Part shown: in pieces, positions 5,321 to 11,959 of the stretch
How the letters are laid out: each line of letters begins with the position of its first letter
Position numbering within the stretch: the first letter of the stretch is position 1
Assembly: GCA_017936985.1 (NCBI GenBank)
Contig: JAGBEM010000093.1
Location: 1-11,959 of the forward strand
Reading direction: 5' to 3'
Source: Oscillospiraceae bacterium
Lineage (GTDB): Bacteria; Bacillota_A; Clostridia; Oscillospirales; Oscillospiraceae
DNA length: 11,959 nucleotides
Notes under the pieces: model-generated
Seen by the model: the letters and a program-made list of their open reading frames with translations, nothing else
The model's database searches: none
What the model was told of the DNA's origin: nothing
Program-made: the position numbers and the translations under genes

Positions 5321-6522
5321 TATTCTGCCTGACTGCCGCCCTGATTTGGCTTGCGGCGGCGATGATGATTCCTGCGGTAATTACCGGGCTTCTTCGGCTT
5401 TTCTGCAGACTGCTCAGCCGTTACCGGCTGCTCCTGCACCGGTTGCTCCTGTGCAGGCTTAGCACCCTTGCCCCGATTGCGGCGATGCCGGTTGTTCTTT
5501 TTCACTGCCAGCTCCTGAGCTGTGGGATCTTCAACGATCTGCTCCGGCTCTTCCACAACGGTCTCGCTGCGATACCGGAACCGAATGGCATCCAGCATCG
5601 GCGCTTCCTCCGGCTCTTCCTTGCGCGCACGCTTTCCGCTGCCGGAAATAGGCGCCAGATCTGCAGGGATCGGCGGATCGTTCTTCTTTGCCTTGCCGCT
5701 GCGCAGCACGGCAATTTCATCATTGGGAAACGTGACAATGGTCTCCGGCTGATCCTCCAGCCGAACCTTTACTCTCTGCCGCAGCAGATCCACTTCCACC
5801 ACTGTGCCTCTTCCCTCCGGCGTATCCACAAAGGACTCCGCCTTGGGCGCAGTACGTAGCAGATCCTCATAGGCAAACTGCTCGTACTTCAGGCAGCACA
5901 TCAACCGGCCGCAGGTGCCGGAGATCTTGGTGGGATTCAGACTCAAATTCTGTGTCTTGGCCATTTTGATGGACACCGGCTGGAAATCATCCAGGAAGCT
6001 GGCACAGCAGAAGGGCCTGCCGCAGATGCCAAGTCCGCCTACCATCTTCGCCTTGTCCCGGACACCGATCTGCCGCAGCTCGATCCGGGTATGGAACACA
6101 GACGCCAAACTCTTAACCAGCTCCCGGAAATCCACCCGCTCATCCGCTGTAAAGAAAAACAGGATCTTGCTGCCGTCAAAGGAGCATTCTGCGCTGACCA
6201 GTTGCATATCCAGCCCCTGCTCAGCGATCTTCTCCACGCAGACATTGTAGGCTTTCTTTTCCTTTTCCCGGTTTTCCTCCACCGCCTTCTCGTCCTGGGC
6301 TGTGGCAATACGCAGCACAGGCCGCAAAGGCGTGACCACATCCTTTTCCGGGATCAGGTGATTGCCGCCGGCGCAAATGCCGTACTCCGGTCCCCGGGCA
6401 GTGTCCATGATCACATGATCGCCGGTCTTTATCGTCAGTGCGCCGGGATCAAAATAATAAACCTTCTGTCCGGGGCGGAACTGAATGTCCACCACCTGGA
6501 CAGTATTCTTTGTTTCTTCCAT
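5320..6522 (-). CDS. ricT: RicT/YaaT, PSP1-domain Fe-S protein of the Ric (RNase Y accessory) complex
   Basis: 400 residues. The PSP1 domain carries the family's cysteine signature in two blocks: GICGRPFCCASFLDDFQPVS (Cys167, 172, 173) and SGTCGRLMCCLKYE (Cys204, 209, 210), with SIKMAKTQNLSLNPTKIS between. In Bacillus subtilis, RicT works with RicA and RicF in an Fe-S-containing complex that helps RNase Y mature mRNAs and affects sporulation, competence and biofilm. Here the core ends near residue 275, close to the whole Bacillus length. It is followed by an extra tail of about 125 residues, acidic/Pro-rich and then strongly basic (KKNNRHRRNRGKG, NYRRNHHRRRKPN), which could bind RNA (inference). 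AAGGAG (6529-6534) overlaps the holB stop, so the genes are coupled. holB-ricT adjacency is conserved in Firmicutes. Confidence 0.95.
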   Translation of the reverse strand: MEETKNTVQVVDIQFRPGQKVYYFDPGALTIKTGDHVIMDTARGPEYGICAGGNHLIPEKDVVTPLRPVLRIATAQDEKAVEENREKEKKAYNVCVEKIAEQGLDMQLVSAECSFDGSKILFFFTADERVDFRELVKSLASVFHTRIELRQIGVRDKAKMVGGLGICGRPFCCASFLDDFQPVSIKMAKTQNLSLNPTKISGTCGRLMCCLKYEQFAYEDLLRTAPKAESFVDTPEGRGTVVEVDLLRQRVKVRLEDQPETIVTFPNDEIAVLRSGKAKKNDPPIPADLAPISGSGKRARKEEPEEAPMLDAIRFRYRSETVVEEPEQIVEDPTAQELAVKKNNRHRRNRGKGAKPAQEQPVQEQPVTAEQSAEKPKKPGNYRRNHHRRRKPNQGGSQAE

Positions 6523-6532
6523 GGTTTTCTCC

Positions 6533-7480
6533 TTATCTTAATGCCCAGGAAAGGTAGCCGCAGATAGCGGCCGGGGAAATGTTCCCCTGGGCATATTCCA
6601 CACATTTTTTGATGGCGCTAATAGCCTTCATCAGCTCCGCGCCGCTGCGCTCTGCGCCGATCTTAGCCGACAGGGTATGGATCGTCGGCGCACCTGCACG
6701 GCCTGCCAGAGCGCCCTCCAGCAGCTCGATCCATTGCTGCAGCACCGGGATCAGCTGATCCCGCTTCCACTTTTCCATGGGCACCAGTGTCTGCACAAGC
6801 CCCAGGGCATCCCTGGCAGCAAAGGACCGGGCAAAAGCTTCCGTCTGGGGCGGATAATCCTCCCCCTCCGATAAGAGGGTTTTTGCCTGTCCCAAAAATC
6901 CGCCGCTGCGCTTAACAGCCGCCGCCACCGCGGCAGACTCCGCCTGCGGAAACTCCCGGGATAAGGCCTGCGTCAGCAAATCTTCCGGCAGCGCCGTCAG
7001 CTTCAGCTCTGTACAACGGGAGCGGATGGTGGGCAGCAGTTTTTCCGGATTGTCCGTCAGCAGCATAAATACGCCATACTTGGGCGGCTCTTCCAGAATT
7101 TTCAGAAGTGTGTTCTGCCCCTCGATACCCAATTCCTGGGGTAGTAAATAGATCTTATACTCCGATTCATTGGGGCGGATAAAGACATCCTCCCGGAATT
7201 GGCGGACGATCTTCACCGCCACATTTTTGTGCTCCGGATCCTCTACCGTGATCACATCGGGGTGGGTATTTTCCAGAACTTTCCGGCACACCGCACACCG
7301 GCAGCAGGGACGGTCAGCGCTGCCGCAAAGGATCGCCGCGCTTAGCAGCCGCGCCAAGGTGTGCTTGCCGGAGCCTGCAGGCCCGGAGATCAGATAGAAG
7401 TGGGAAATACGGCCGTTTTTTAGGCTCTGACACAGATTGCTCTTGAGCCGTTCGTTGCCCAGCAGACTGTCAAACGCCAT
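6533..7480 (-). CDS. holB: DNA polymerase III subunit delta' (clamp loader)
   Basis: 315 residues. Seen: N-terminal MAFDSLLGNERLKSNL, Walker A GPAGSGKHT (33-41), and a zinc-binding cluster with Cys52, 59/60, 62 and 65 (CGSADRPCCRCAVC). LLKILEEPP (about 125-133) and the SRC motif TIRSRC (151-156) are also present, all typical of the delta' clamp-loader subunit. The Walker B region (YLLPQELGIEGQN) lacks acidic residues and seems about two residues shorter than usual; delta' is naturally a non-hydrolysing subunit, so this is unusual but not alarming. The start is set by a full Shine-Dalgarno match AAGGAGGTGG (7485-7494). It is cotranscribed with the pyrophosphatase gene (27 bp upstream) and ricT (10 bp after its stop codon). 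Confidence 0.93.
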   Translation of the reverse strand: MAFDSLLGNERLKSNLCQSLKNGRISHFYLISGPAGSGKHTLARLLSAAILCGSADRPCCRCAVCRKVLENTHPDVITVEDPEHKNVAVKIVRQFREDVFIRPNESEYKIYLLPQELGIEGQNTLLKILEEPPKYGVFMLLTDNPEKLLPTIRSRCTELKLTALPEDLLTQALSREFPQAESAAVAAAVKRSGGFLGQAKTLLSEGEDYPPQTEAFARSFAARDALGLVQTLVPMEKWKRDQLIPVLQQWIELLEGALAGRAGAPTIHTLSAKIGAERSGAELMKAISAIKKCVEYAQGNISPAAICGYLSWALR

Positions 7481-7507
7481 ATTTCCACCTCCTTGACCGT
7501 TGATTTT

Positions 7508-9118
7508 TTAGCCCCACAGGGCGGACAGCATGGGAATGACCTGCTTTTTCCGGCTCATAATACCGGGCAGGAATACCGTATTGTCCTTGGGATGGACGTT
7601 GAAGCCCTGACGGATCACGTCCTCGTCGCCTAAGAAAATGATCTGCGTGCCTTCCAGCAGCACATCGGTAAGCATCAGGATCACCATGGAGAAGCCCTTC
7701 TCCTGGGCGATTTGACGCATCAGCTCCAGGAATTCTCCCTTGCGCTCCAGCATCTTGGGGCTGTCCACGCAGGTGATCTGTGCCACCGCCAGGTTGTGAC
7801 CGGCGATGTGGAATTCCTTATAGTCGCTGTGCAGCAGATCCTTGGCGGTCTTGCCGCCGGTGGATGCAGAGAATATCTGCTTGCCCAGCTCGTCCAGGGA
7901 AATATTGGCAATTCTTGCCATGCGCTCGGCGGTACGGACGTCCCGCTCGGTGCAGGTGGGAGACTTGAACATGACCGTGTCGGAAATGATCGCCGCCGCC
8001 ATCATACCTGCCATCTTCTCCGAAGGCATCAGGCCTCGGTCCTGGAACATACCGGCAATGATGGTGTTGGTAGAGCCCACCGGCTCGTTGCGCACATAGA
8101 TGGGATTGGTGGTCTGGATGTCCGCCAGGCGGTGATGGTCGATGATCTCCAAGATCTCCGCCTCATCCAGACCGGGAACAGACTGGGAAACCTCATTGTG
8201 GTCAACCAGAACTACACGCTTGCGCCGGGGACGGAGCAGGTGATACCGGCTGAGTACGCCTACGACGATCTCATTTTCGTCCAGAACCGGATAGCAGGAA
8301 TAGCGGTGCTTCAGCATGGCTTCCCGAACATCGTCCACCCGGTCTTCCAGATGGAAGCAGATCAGATCCCGGTTGTTACACACACGCCCGATGGGGGTGG
8401 ACTGGAAGATCAGCCGGGCCGCCCGGTAGGCATCATAAGGTGTGGAGATAATACAGGTCTTGGTGGGCATCTGCCGCAATTCTTCGGAAAGCTCCGCCTG
8501 GCACAGTACCAGACAGTTCACATTCATTTCCAAAGCCCTGCGGATCATCTCCGGCTGGTGGCCGCAAAGGACCACAGAATTTTCATCCCGGAACATGAGG
8601 TTTTCCCGGCTCTGGGGCAACGCGATGGTCACCTCACCGGAAATTTCATCGATGGTTTCTCCGGCTTCGTTGAGCACCTTGCCTTCCAGCACGGAAAGCA
8701 CATTAAACAACGGTACTTCGTTTAGCTTGCCGGCGTTAACCAAAGACATATTGTAGTTTGCGACATCGTCACGGGACAGCATGCCGTACAATGTTCCGTC
8801 GTCATTGGCTACGGGGATCGCCTGTACATTGCGCTTCTCCAGCACATCCCAGGCTCTGTCCATAGTGACCGCGGTGGAGAACACCGGAGGCGTATCAAAT
8901 TCCAGATCCCGGATCTGGGTATACATACTGTGGATCCGCACAGGCGGCTCAAAACCGAACCGATCCAGCACGATCTGTGTCTCATCGGATACGTGACCCA
9001 GGCAGGCTGCCACATACTCCCGGTCGCCCAGGGCATTGCGCAAAGCTGCGTAAGCCATAGCGGCTACGATGGAGTCGGTGTCCGGATTGCGATGACCGGT
9101 AACATAAATGGTATCCAT
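7508..9118 (-). CDS. ppaC: Manganese-dependent inorganic pyrophosphatase (family II) with CBS and DRTGG regulatory domains
   Basis: 536 residues, the length expected for the CBS-DRTGG form and not the short form of about 310. The catalytic DHH part starts with GHRNPDTDS (His9, Asp13, Asp15). It resumes after the insert with VDHNE (306-309), IIDHHRLAD (His328, His329) and IISD (Asp380). The C-terminal DHHA2 domain ends in SRKKQVIP (522-529). Residues about 70-122 and 252-295 are two CBS motifs with a DRTGG domain (about 135-245) between them. In characterised relatives these bind AMP/ADP (inhibition) or ATP and diadenosine polyphosphates (activation), tuning PPi hydrolysis to energy state. AAAAGGAGGT (9125-9134) precedes the ATG. 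It lies between the asparaginase and holB genes in one operon. Confidence 0.95.
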   Translation of the reverse strand: MDTIYVTGHRNPDTDSIVAAMAYAALRNALGDREYVAACLGHVSDETQIVLDRFGFEPPVRIHSMYTQIRDLEFDTPPVFSTAVTMDRAWDVLEKRNVQAIPVANDDGTLYGMLSRDDVANYNMSLVNAGKLNEVPLFNVLSVLEGKVLNEAGETIDEISGEVTIALPQSRENLMFRDENSVVLCGHQPEMIRRALEMNVNCLVLCQAELSEELRQMPTKTCIISTPYDAYRAARLIFQSTPIGRVCNNRDLICFHLEDRVDDVREAMLKHRYSCYPVLDENEIVVGVLSRYHLLRPRRKRVVLVDHNEVSQSVPGLDEAEILEIIDHHRLADIQTTNPIYVRNEPVGSTNTIIAGMFQDRGLMPSEKMAGMMAAAIISDTVMFKSPTCTERDVRTAERMARIANISLDELGKQIFSASTGGKTAKDLLHSDYKEFHIAGHNLAVAQITCVDSPKMLERKGEFLELMRQIAQEKGFSMVILMLTDVLLEGTQIIFLGDEDVIRQGFNVHPKDNTVFLPGIMSRKKQVIPMLSALWG

Positions 9119-9159
9119 AAATTGACCTCCTTTTGTAATAAGGGGACGCGAATTTCCGT

Positions 9160-10161
9160 TTATTTATCTTCCGTGATCTCTCCTGCCAAACTGTTGGCAA
9201 AGAGCTTTGCGATCTGATCTTGTTCCATACCCTGACCGATGGCCCACATCAGCTTGGTCATAGCCGCCTCCGTGGTCATATCCCGGCCCTGGATCACGCC
9301 CAGCTCCAGCAGCTTATTGCCCACCTGGTAGACCCGTAGGTCGGAGCTGTCATACAGACACTGGGTGGTAACCACCACGCTGATACCGTCTTCTACCAGA
9401 CGGCGGATCGATTTGAGCTCTCTGCTCAAAATGTTGATGCCGCCCAAGCCGAAGGCTTCGATAACGATCCCCTTGTAGCCCAGTGCCGACAGCATATCGA
9501 ATACCGCAGGATTCAGTCCCGGTGTCAGCTTCAGCAGAAACACCGAGGGACTGATAGCATTTTCCAGTCTTGCTTTCCCGGAAATCCGAGGCAATACCGA
9601 CTCATCGATCACCAGGCCCTGGTTGCTGACGCGACCGGCATACCGGGCATTGACGCTTTCAAAGGCAGAGAAACCGGAGGCTCTTACCTTCACCGCCCGG
9701 CAGCCCAGCATGATCTTCCGGTCAAAGGCAAGGAACACACCGGGTTTTCCCGATGCCGCCATAGCAAAAGCAGTGCGCAAATTGTCCGGGCCGTCAGAAA
9801 GTACATCCGCCAGGGGCAGCTGCGAACCGGTGAACACCACCGGAAGATCGATGTCCGGCAGCATAAAGGTCACCGCGGAAGCGGAATACGCCATGGTATC
9901 TGTGCCGTGAGAAACCACCACGCCGTCAAAGCCTGTCCGCTCTTCATAGATGCTCTGGGCGATCAGCTTCCATTCCTCTGGACGGATGTTGGAGGAATCC
10001 AGACACATGACATCTTTTACCGTGATGTCGTAATAGGTGCGTAGCTGCTGCAGCTCCCGGTCCATCACCGCACTGTGATGGGGCTCCAAGCCGTCCTCTC
10101 CCGGCACGCAGGCAATGGTGCCGCCGGTGGTCAGCAATAATATTTTCTTTTTATCCTCCAT
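9160..10161 (-). CDS. L-asparaginase, cytoplasmic (type I-like)
   Basis: 333 residues from the chosen ATG. Visible marks are LLLTTGGTIAC with the nucleophile Thr15, DSSNIRPEEW, the second active-site block VVVSHGTDTMAYSA (Thr87-Asp88), and GSQLPLADVLSDGPDNL. It converts asparagine to aspartate and ammonia. No signal peptide is seen, so it acts in the cytoplasm. A longer in-frame ATG at 10206 exists, but it would start only a few bases from the predicted transcription start; MEDKKKILLLTTGGTIA is the normal family N-terminus and has GGGGGGTT a few bases ahead. First gene of the minus-strand operon asparaginase, ppaC, holB, ricT, with 41 bp to ppaC. Confidence 0.93.
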   Translation of the reverse strand: MEDKKKILLLTTGGTIACVPGEDGLEPHHSAVMDRELQQLRTYYDITVKDVMCLDSSNIRPEEWKLIAQSIYEERTGFDGVVVSHGTDTMAYSASAVTFMLPDIDLPVVFTGSQLPLADVLSDGPDNLRTAFAMAASGKPGVFLAFDRKIMLGCRAVKVRASGFSAFESVNARYAGRVSNQGLVIDESVLPRISGKARLENAISPSVFLLKLTPGLNPAVFDMLSALGYKGIVIEAFGLGGINILSRELKSIRRLVEDGISVVVTTQCLYDSSDLRVYQVGNKLLELGVIQGRDMTTEAAMTKLMWAIGQGMEQDQIAKLFANSLAGEITEDK

Positions 10162-10216
10162 GGAGAACCCCCCATTCTCATTGCGGTTTAGCTCTGCGCA
10201 TAGCATTCCTTATTAC

Positions 10217-10245
10217 ATTATACCTGTATCATTCAAAAATAGCAA
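10217..10245 (-). promoter_or_regulatory. Promoter of the asparaginase-ppaC-holB-ricT operon
   Basis: On the minus strand, TTGCTA (10240-10245) and a perfect TATAAT (10217-10222) are separated by exactly 17 bp. The predicted start near 10210 gives a leader of about 48 nt to the ATG at 10161, and supports that start over the ATG at 10206. Confidence 0.7.
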
Positions 10246-10275
10246 GAAAAATCCCGTCGGAATCCGGTTCCAGTC

Positions 10276-10304
10276 TTGCTTTTTTTCACAGGAAATATTA
10301 CAAT
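10276..10304 (+). promoter_or_regulatory. Promoter of galE
   Basis: TTGCTT (10276-10281) and TACAAT (10299-10304) are separated by 17 bp on the plus strand. Predicted start near 10311, with a short leader. It lies back to back with the asparaginase operon promoter, about 30 bp away. Confidence 0.65.
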
Positions 10305-10338
10305 AAAGTCTCAAGATATGGATACGGAGGTATGTTTT

Positions 10339-11358
10339 ATGAAAGTGTTGGTCACCGGTGGTGCCGGCTATATCGGCTCCCACACCTGCCTGGAACTGCT
10401 GGAAAGCGGTTATGAGGTAGTCGTTATCGATAATCTGTGCAATTCCAACGCCAAGAGCCTGGACAGAGTTCAGGAACTTACAGAAAAAAGTCTAAAATTT
10501 TACGAGGGCGATGTCCGTGACGAAGCTCTGCTGACTAAGATCTTCACCGAAAACGAGATCGGCTGCGTCATCCATTTTGCCGGACTGAAGGCCGTAGGTG
10601 AAAGCGTCGCCAAGCCATGGGAGTATTACGATAATAACTTAAACTCCACCCTGGTGCTGACCAAAGTCATGAAGCAATTTGGCATGAAGAACATCATTTT
10701 CTCTTCTTCTGCCACCGTCTACACCGCCGACAACGAAATGCCCCTGAAAGAAACCAGCCGCACCGGCGGCTGCACCAACCCCTACGGCTGGACCAAATAC
10801 ATGACCGAACAGATCCTCTCCGGCATTTCTGCCGCTGACCCGGACTGGAGCGTTGTGCTGCTTCGCTACTTTAACCCCATTGGTGCCCATGCCTCCGGCC
10901 GCATTGGCGAGGATCCCCGTGGCATCCCCAACAATCTGATGCCCTACATCACCCAGGTGGCCGTTGGCCGCCGGGAGGAGCTCAGTGTTTACGGCAACGA
11001 TTACGACACCCCCGACGGCACTGGCGTCCGGGATTACATCCATGTAGTCGACTTGGCCAAAGGCCATGTTGCCGCCGTCAAATATGCCGCAGAAAACCGG
11101 GGCTGCGAAGTATTCAACCTGGGCACCGGCACCGGCTACAGCGTACTGGACATGGTCCACGCTTTTATCGATGTAAACCGGGTACCCGTTCCCTACAAGA
11201 TCGTAGACCGCCGCCCCGGCGACATCGCCACCTGCTACGCAGACCCTGCCAAAAGCGCAGAAAAGCTGGGCTGGAGGGCGGAGCTGACCCTTTCCGATAT
11301 GTGCCGGGATTCCTGGAACTGGCAGAAAGCCAACCCTATGGGCTACGGAGAAGATTAA
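10339..11358 (+). CDS. galE: UDP-glucose 4-epimerase
   Basis: 339 residues, the usual GalE length. Interconverts UDP-glucose and UDP-galactose for the Leloir pathway and surface sugars, using bound NAD. It is an extended short-chain dehydrogenase with the Rossmann motif [11 protein letters not shown] near the N-terminus, then [12 protein letters not shown], the Ser region FSSSATVY, the catalytic YxxxK in [12 protein letters not shown], and [20 protein letters not shown], which is typical of GalE. The start is the ATG at 10339 with GGAGG at 10326-10330; the frame is open further upstream to 10276, but that part overlaps the promoter. Monocistronic as far as seen; no clear terminator follows before the gap promoter. 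Confidence 0.96.
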   Translation: MKVLVTGGAGYIGSHTCLELLESGYEVVVIDNLCNSNAKSLDRVQELTEKSLKFYEGDVRDEALLTKIFTENEIGCVIHFAGLKAVGESVAKPWEYYDNNLNSTLVLTKVMKQFGMKNIIFSSSATVYTADNEMPLKETSRTGGCTNPYGWTKYMTEQILSGISAADPDWSVVLLRYFNPIGAHASGRIGEDPRGIPNNLMPYITQVAVGRREELSVYGNDYDTPDGTGVRDYIHVVDLAKGHVAAVKYAAENRGCEVFNLGTGTGYSVLDMVHAFIDVNRVPVPYKIVDRRPGDIATCYADPAKSAEKLGWRAELTLSDMCRDSWNWQKANPMGYGED

Positions 11359-11427
11359 CTGCCGGAAAATAGTGCAAAATGTGGAATGACGTGTCAAAAA
11401 ATACCCCCTTTTGTGCAAATCTGATAC

Positions 11428-11456
11428 TTTACATTCCCATCTGATTATAGTATAAT
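11428..11456 (+). promoter_or_regulatory. Strong promoter of gap
   Basis: TTTACA (11428-11433) and a perfect TATAAT (11451-11456) with a 17-bp spacer, the best match to the housekeeping consensus in the window. It gives a leader of about 75 nt before the gap ATG. GTGCAAA occurs at 11372, 11413 and 11482 around it. The leader contains a hairpin GGGGTC-AAA-GATCCC (11467-11481) and arms GTGCA/TGCAC (11482-11486, 11504-11508). Confidence 0.75.
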
Positions 11457-11538
11457 GAAGCCGTATGGGGTCAAAGATCCCGTGCAAAAAATTGTATACA
11501 TACTGCACAGCAGTAATTTGAAATGGAGGAATTTTACC

Positions 11539-11959
11539 ATGTCCGTTAAAGTTGCTATCAATGGTTTTGGCCGTATTGGCCGTCTGGCTTTCCGTCAGAT
11601 GTTCGGCGCTGAGGGTTTTGAGGTTGTCGCTATCAACGACCTGACTTCCCCCAAGATGCTGGCTCACCTGCTGAAGTACGACTCCACCCAGGGCAATTAT
11701 GCCGCTATGGGCCATGTCGTCGAGGCTGGCGAGGACAACATCGTTGTTGACGGCAAGAAGATCACCATCTACGCTAAGGCTAACGCCGCCGAGCTGCCCT
11801 GGGGCGAGCTGGGTGTTGACGTCGTGCTGGAGTGCACCGGCTTCTACACCAGCAAGGCTAAGGCTCAGGCTCACATCGACGCCGGTGCCAAGAAGGTCGT
11901 TATCTCCGCTCCCGCTGGCAAGGATCTGAAGACCATCGTGTTCAGCGTTAACGAGGATA
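11539..11959 (+). CDS. gap: Glyceraldehyde-3-phosphate dehydrogenase, N-terminal part (cut by window end)
   Basis: The first 140 codons are visible; the gene runs off the right edge. It starts [20 protein letters not shown], the NAD-binding Rossmann start of GAPDH, and continues with [37 protein letters not shown] and [12 protein letters not shown]. The catalytic SCTTNC block lies beyond the window. Central glycolytic enzyme. GGAGG (11525-11529) lies 9 bp before the ATG. Codon use is strongly biased to GCT, AAG and ATC, as expected of a highly expressed gene. Transcribed from its own near-consensus promoter, downstream of galE. Confidence 0.96.
   Translation, partial: MSVKVAINGFGRIGRLAFRQMFGAEGFEVVAINDLTSPKMLAHLLKYDSTQGNYAAMGHVVEAGEDNIVVDGKKITIYAKANAAELPWGELGVDVVLECTGFYTSKAKAQAHIDAGAKKVVISAPAGKDLKTIVFSVNED

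Noticed and set aside
7712..8725. Plus-strand open frame of 337 codons inside the pyrophosphatase gene
   Set aside because: Fully antisense to ppaC, which has complete catalytic motifs; the His/Gln-rich translation is typical of a shadow frame.
10162..10206. N-terminal extension of the asparaginase from the ATG at 10206
   Set aside because: That ATG lies only a few bases after the predicted transcription start, and the extra residues match nothing in the family.
11405..11440. Rex-type redox operator before gap (TTGTGCAAAT resembles a half site)
   Set aside because: No matching inverted half at the proper distance, so only a chance half-site resemblance.
10639..11874. Long minus-strand open frame of 411 codons across galE and gap
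   Set aside because: It lies antisense to two certain genes and spans their intergenic promoter. Its composition is that of a codon-bias shadow, and no ribosome binding site or family motif is seen.

Overview
The window comes from a Gram-positive, low-to-moderate GC bacterium, most likely a gut clostridium of the Oscillospiraceae/Ruminococcaceae type. The evidence is strong AAGGAGG-type ribosome binding sites, a ricT (yaaT) gene next to holB as in Firmicutes, a CBS/DRTGG-containing family II pyrophosphatase, a VTC-domain protein paired with DUF4956, and a surface protein ending in a degenerate sortase-like signal. The taxonomic placement is an inference from gene content; no rRNA is present.

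Left part (1-3781), all genes on the minus strand. A histidine kinase and an OmpR/PhoB-family response regulator overlap by 4 bp. Upstream of them lies a second minus-strand operon, VTC-domain polyphosphate polymerase-like protein followed by DUF4956 membrane protein, which ends in its own terminator. Both operons have a perfect TATAAT -10 box and, just upstream of it, tandem 11-bp repeats of CTGAAa-type sequence (two units before the regulator, three before the VTC gene). This is the architecture of a PhoB-type activator site and suggests that the two-component system controls itself and the VTC/DUF4956 operon. Positions 1-285, downstream of the kinase, hold a non-coding element built of nested inverted repeats arranged like a multi-way junction.

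Middle (3782-5320). A divergent intergenic region of about 460 bp carries a second, separate nested palindrome (3882-3992). It is followed by a plus-strand gene for a secreted, probably wall-anchored protein with a variable-looking TGGT repeat linker and codon use typical of highly expressed genes. A strong terminator follows it.

Right part (5320-11959). A minus-strand operon runs asparaginase, CBS-type inorganic pyrophosphatase, holB (DNA polymerase III delta'), ricT. It starts at a promoter at about 10217-10245, back to back with the galE promoter. galE (UDP-glucose 4-epimerase) and then gap (glyceraldehyde-3-phosphate dehydrogenase, cut off by the window end) lie on the plus strand; gap has its own near-consensus promoter and a structured leader.

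Most genes are housekeeping families. The most interesting unexplained signals are the shared 11-bp direct repeats that link a two-component system to a putative polyphosphate operon, and the two large structured non-coding elements.
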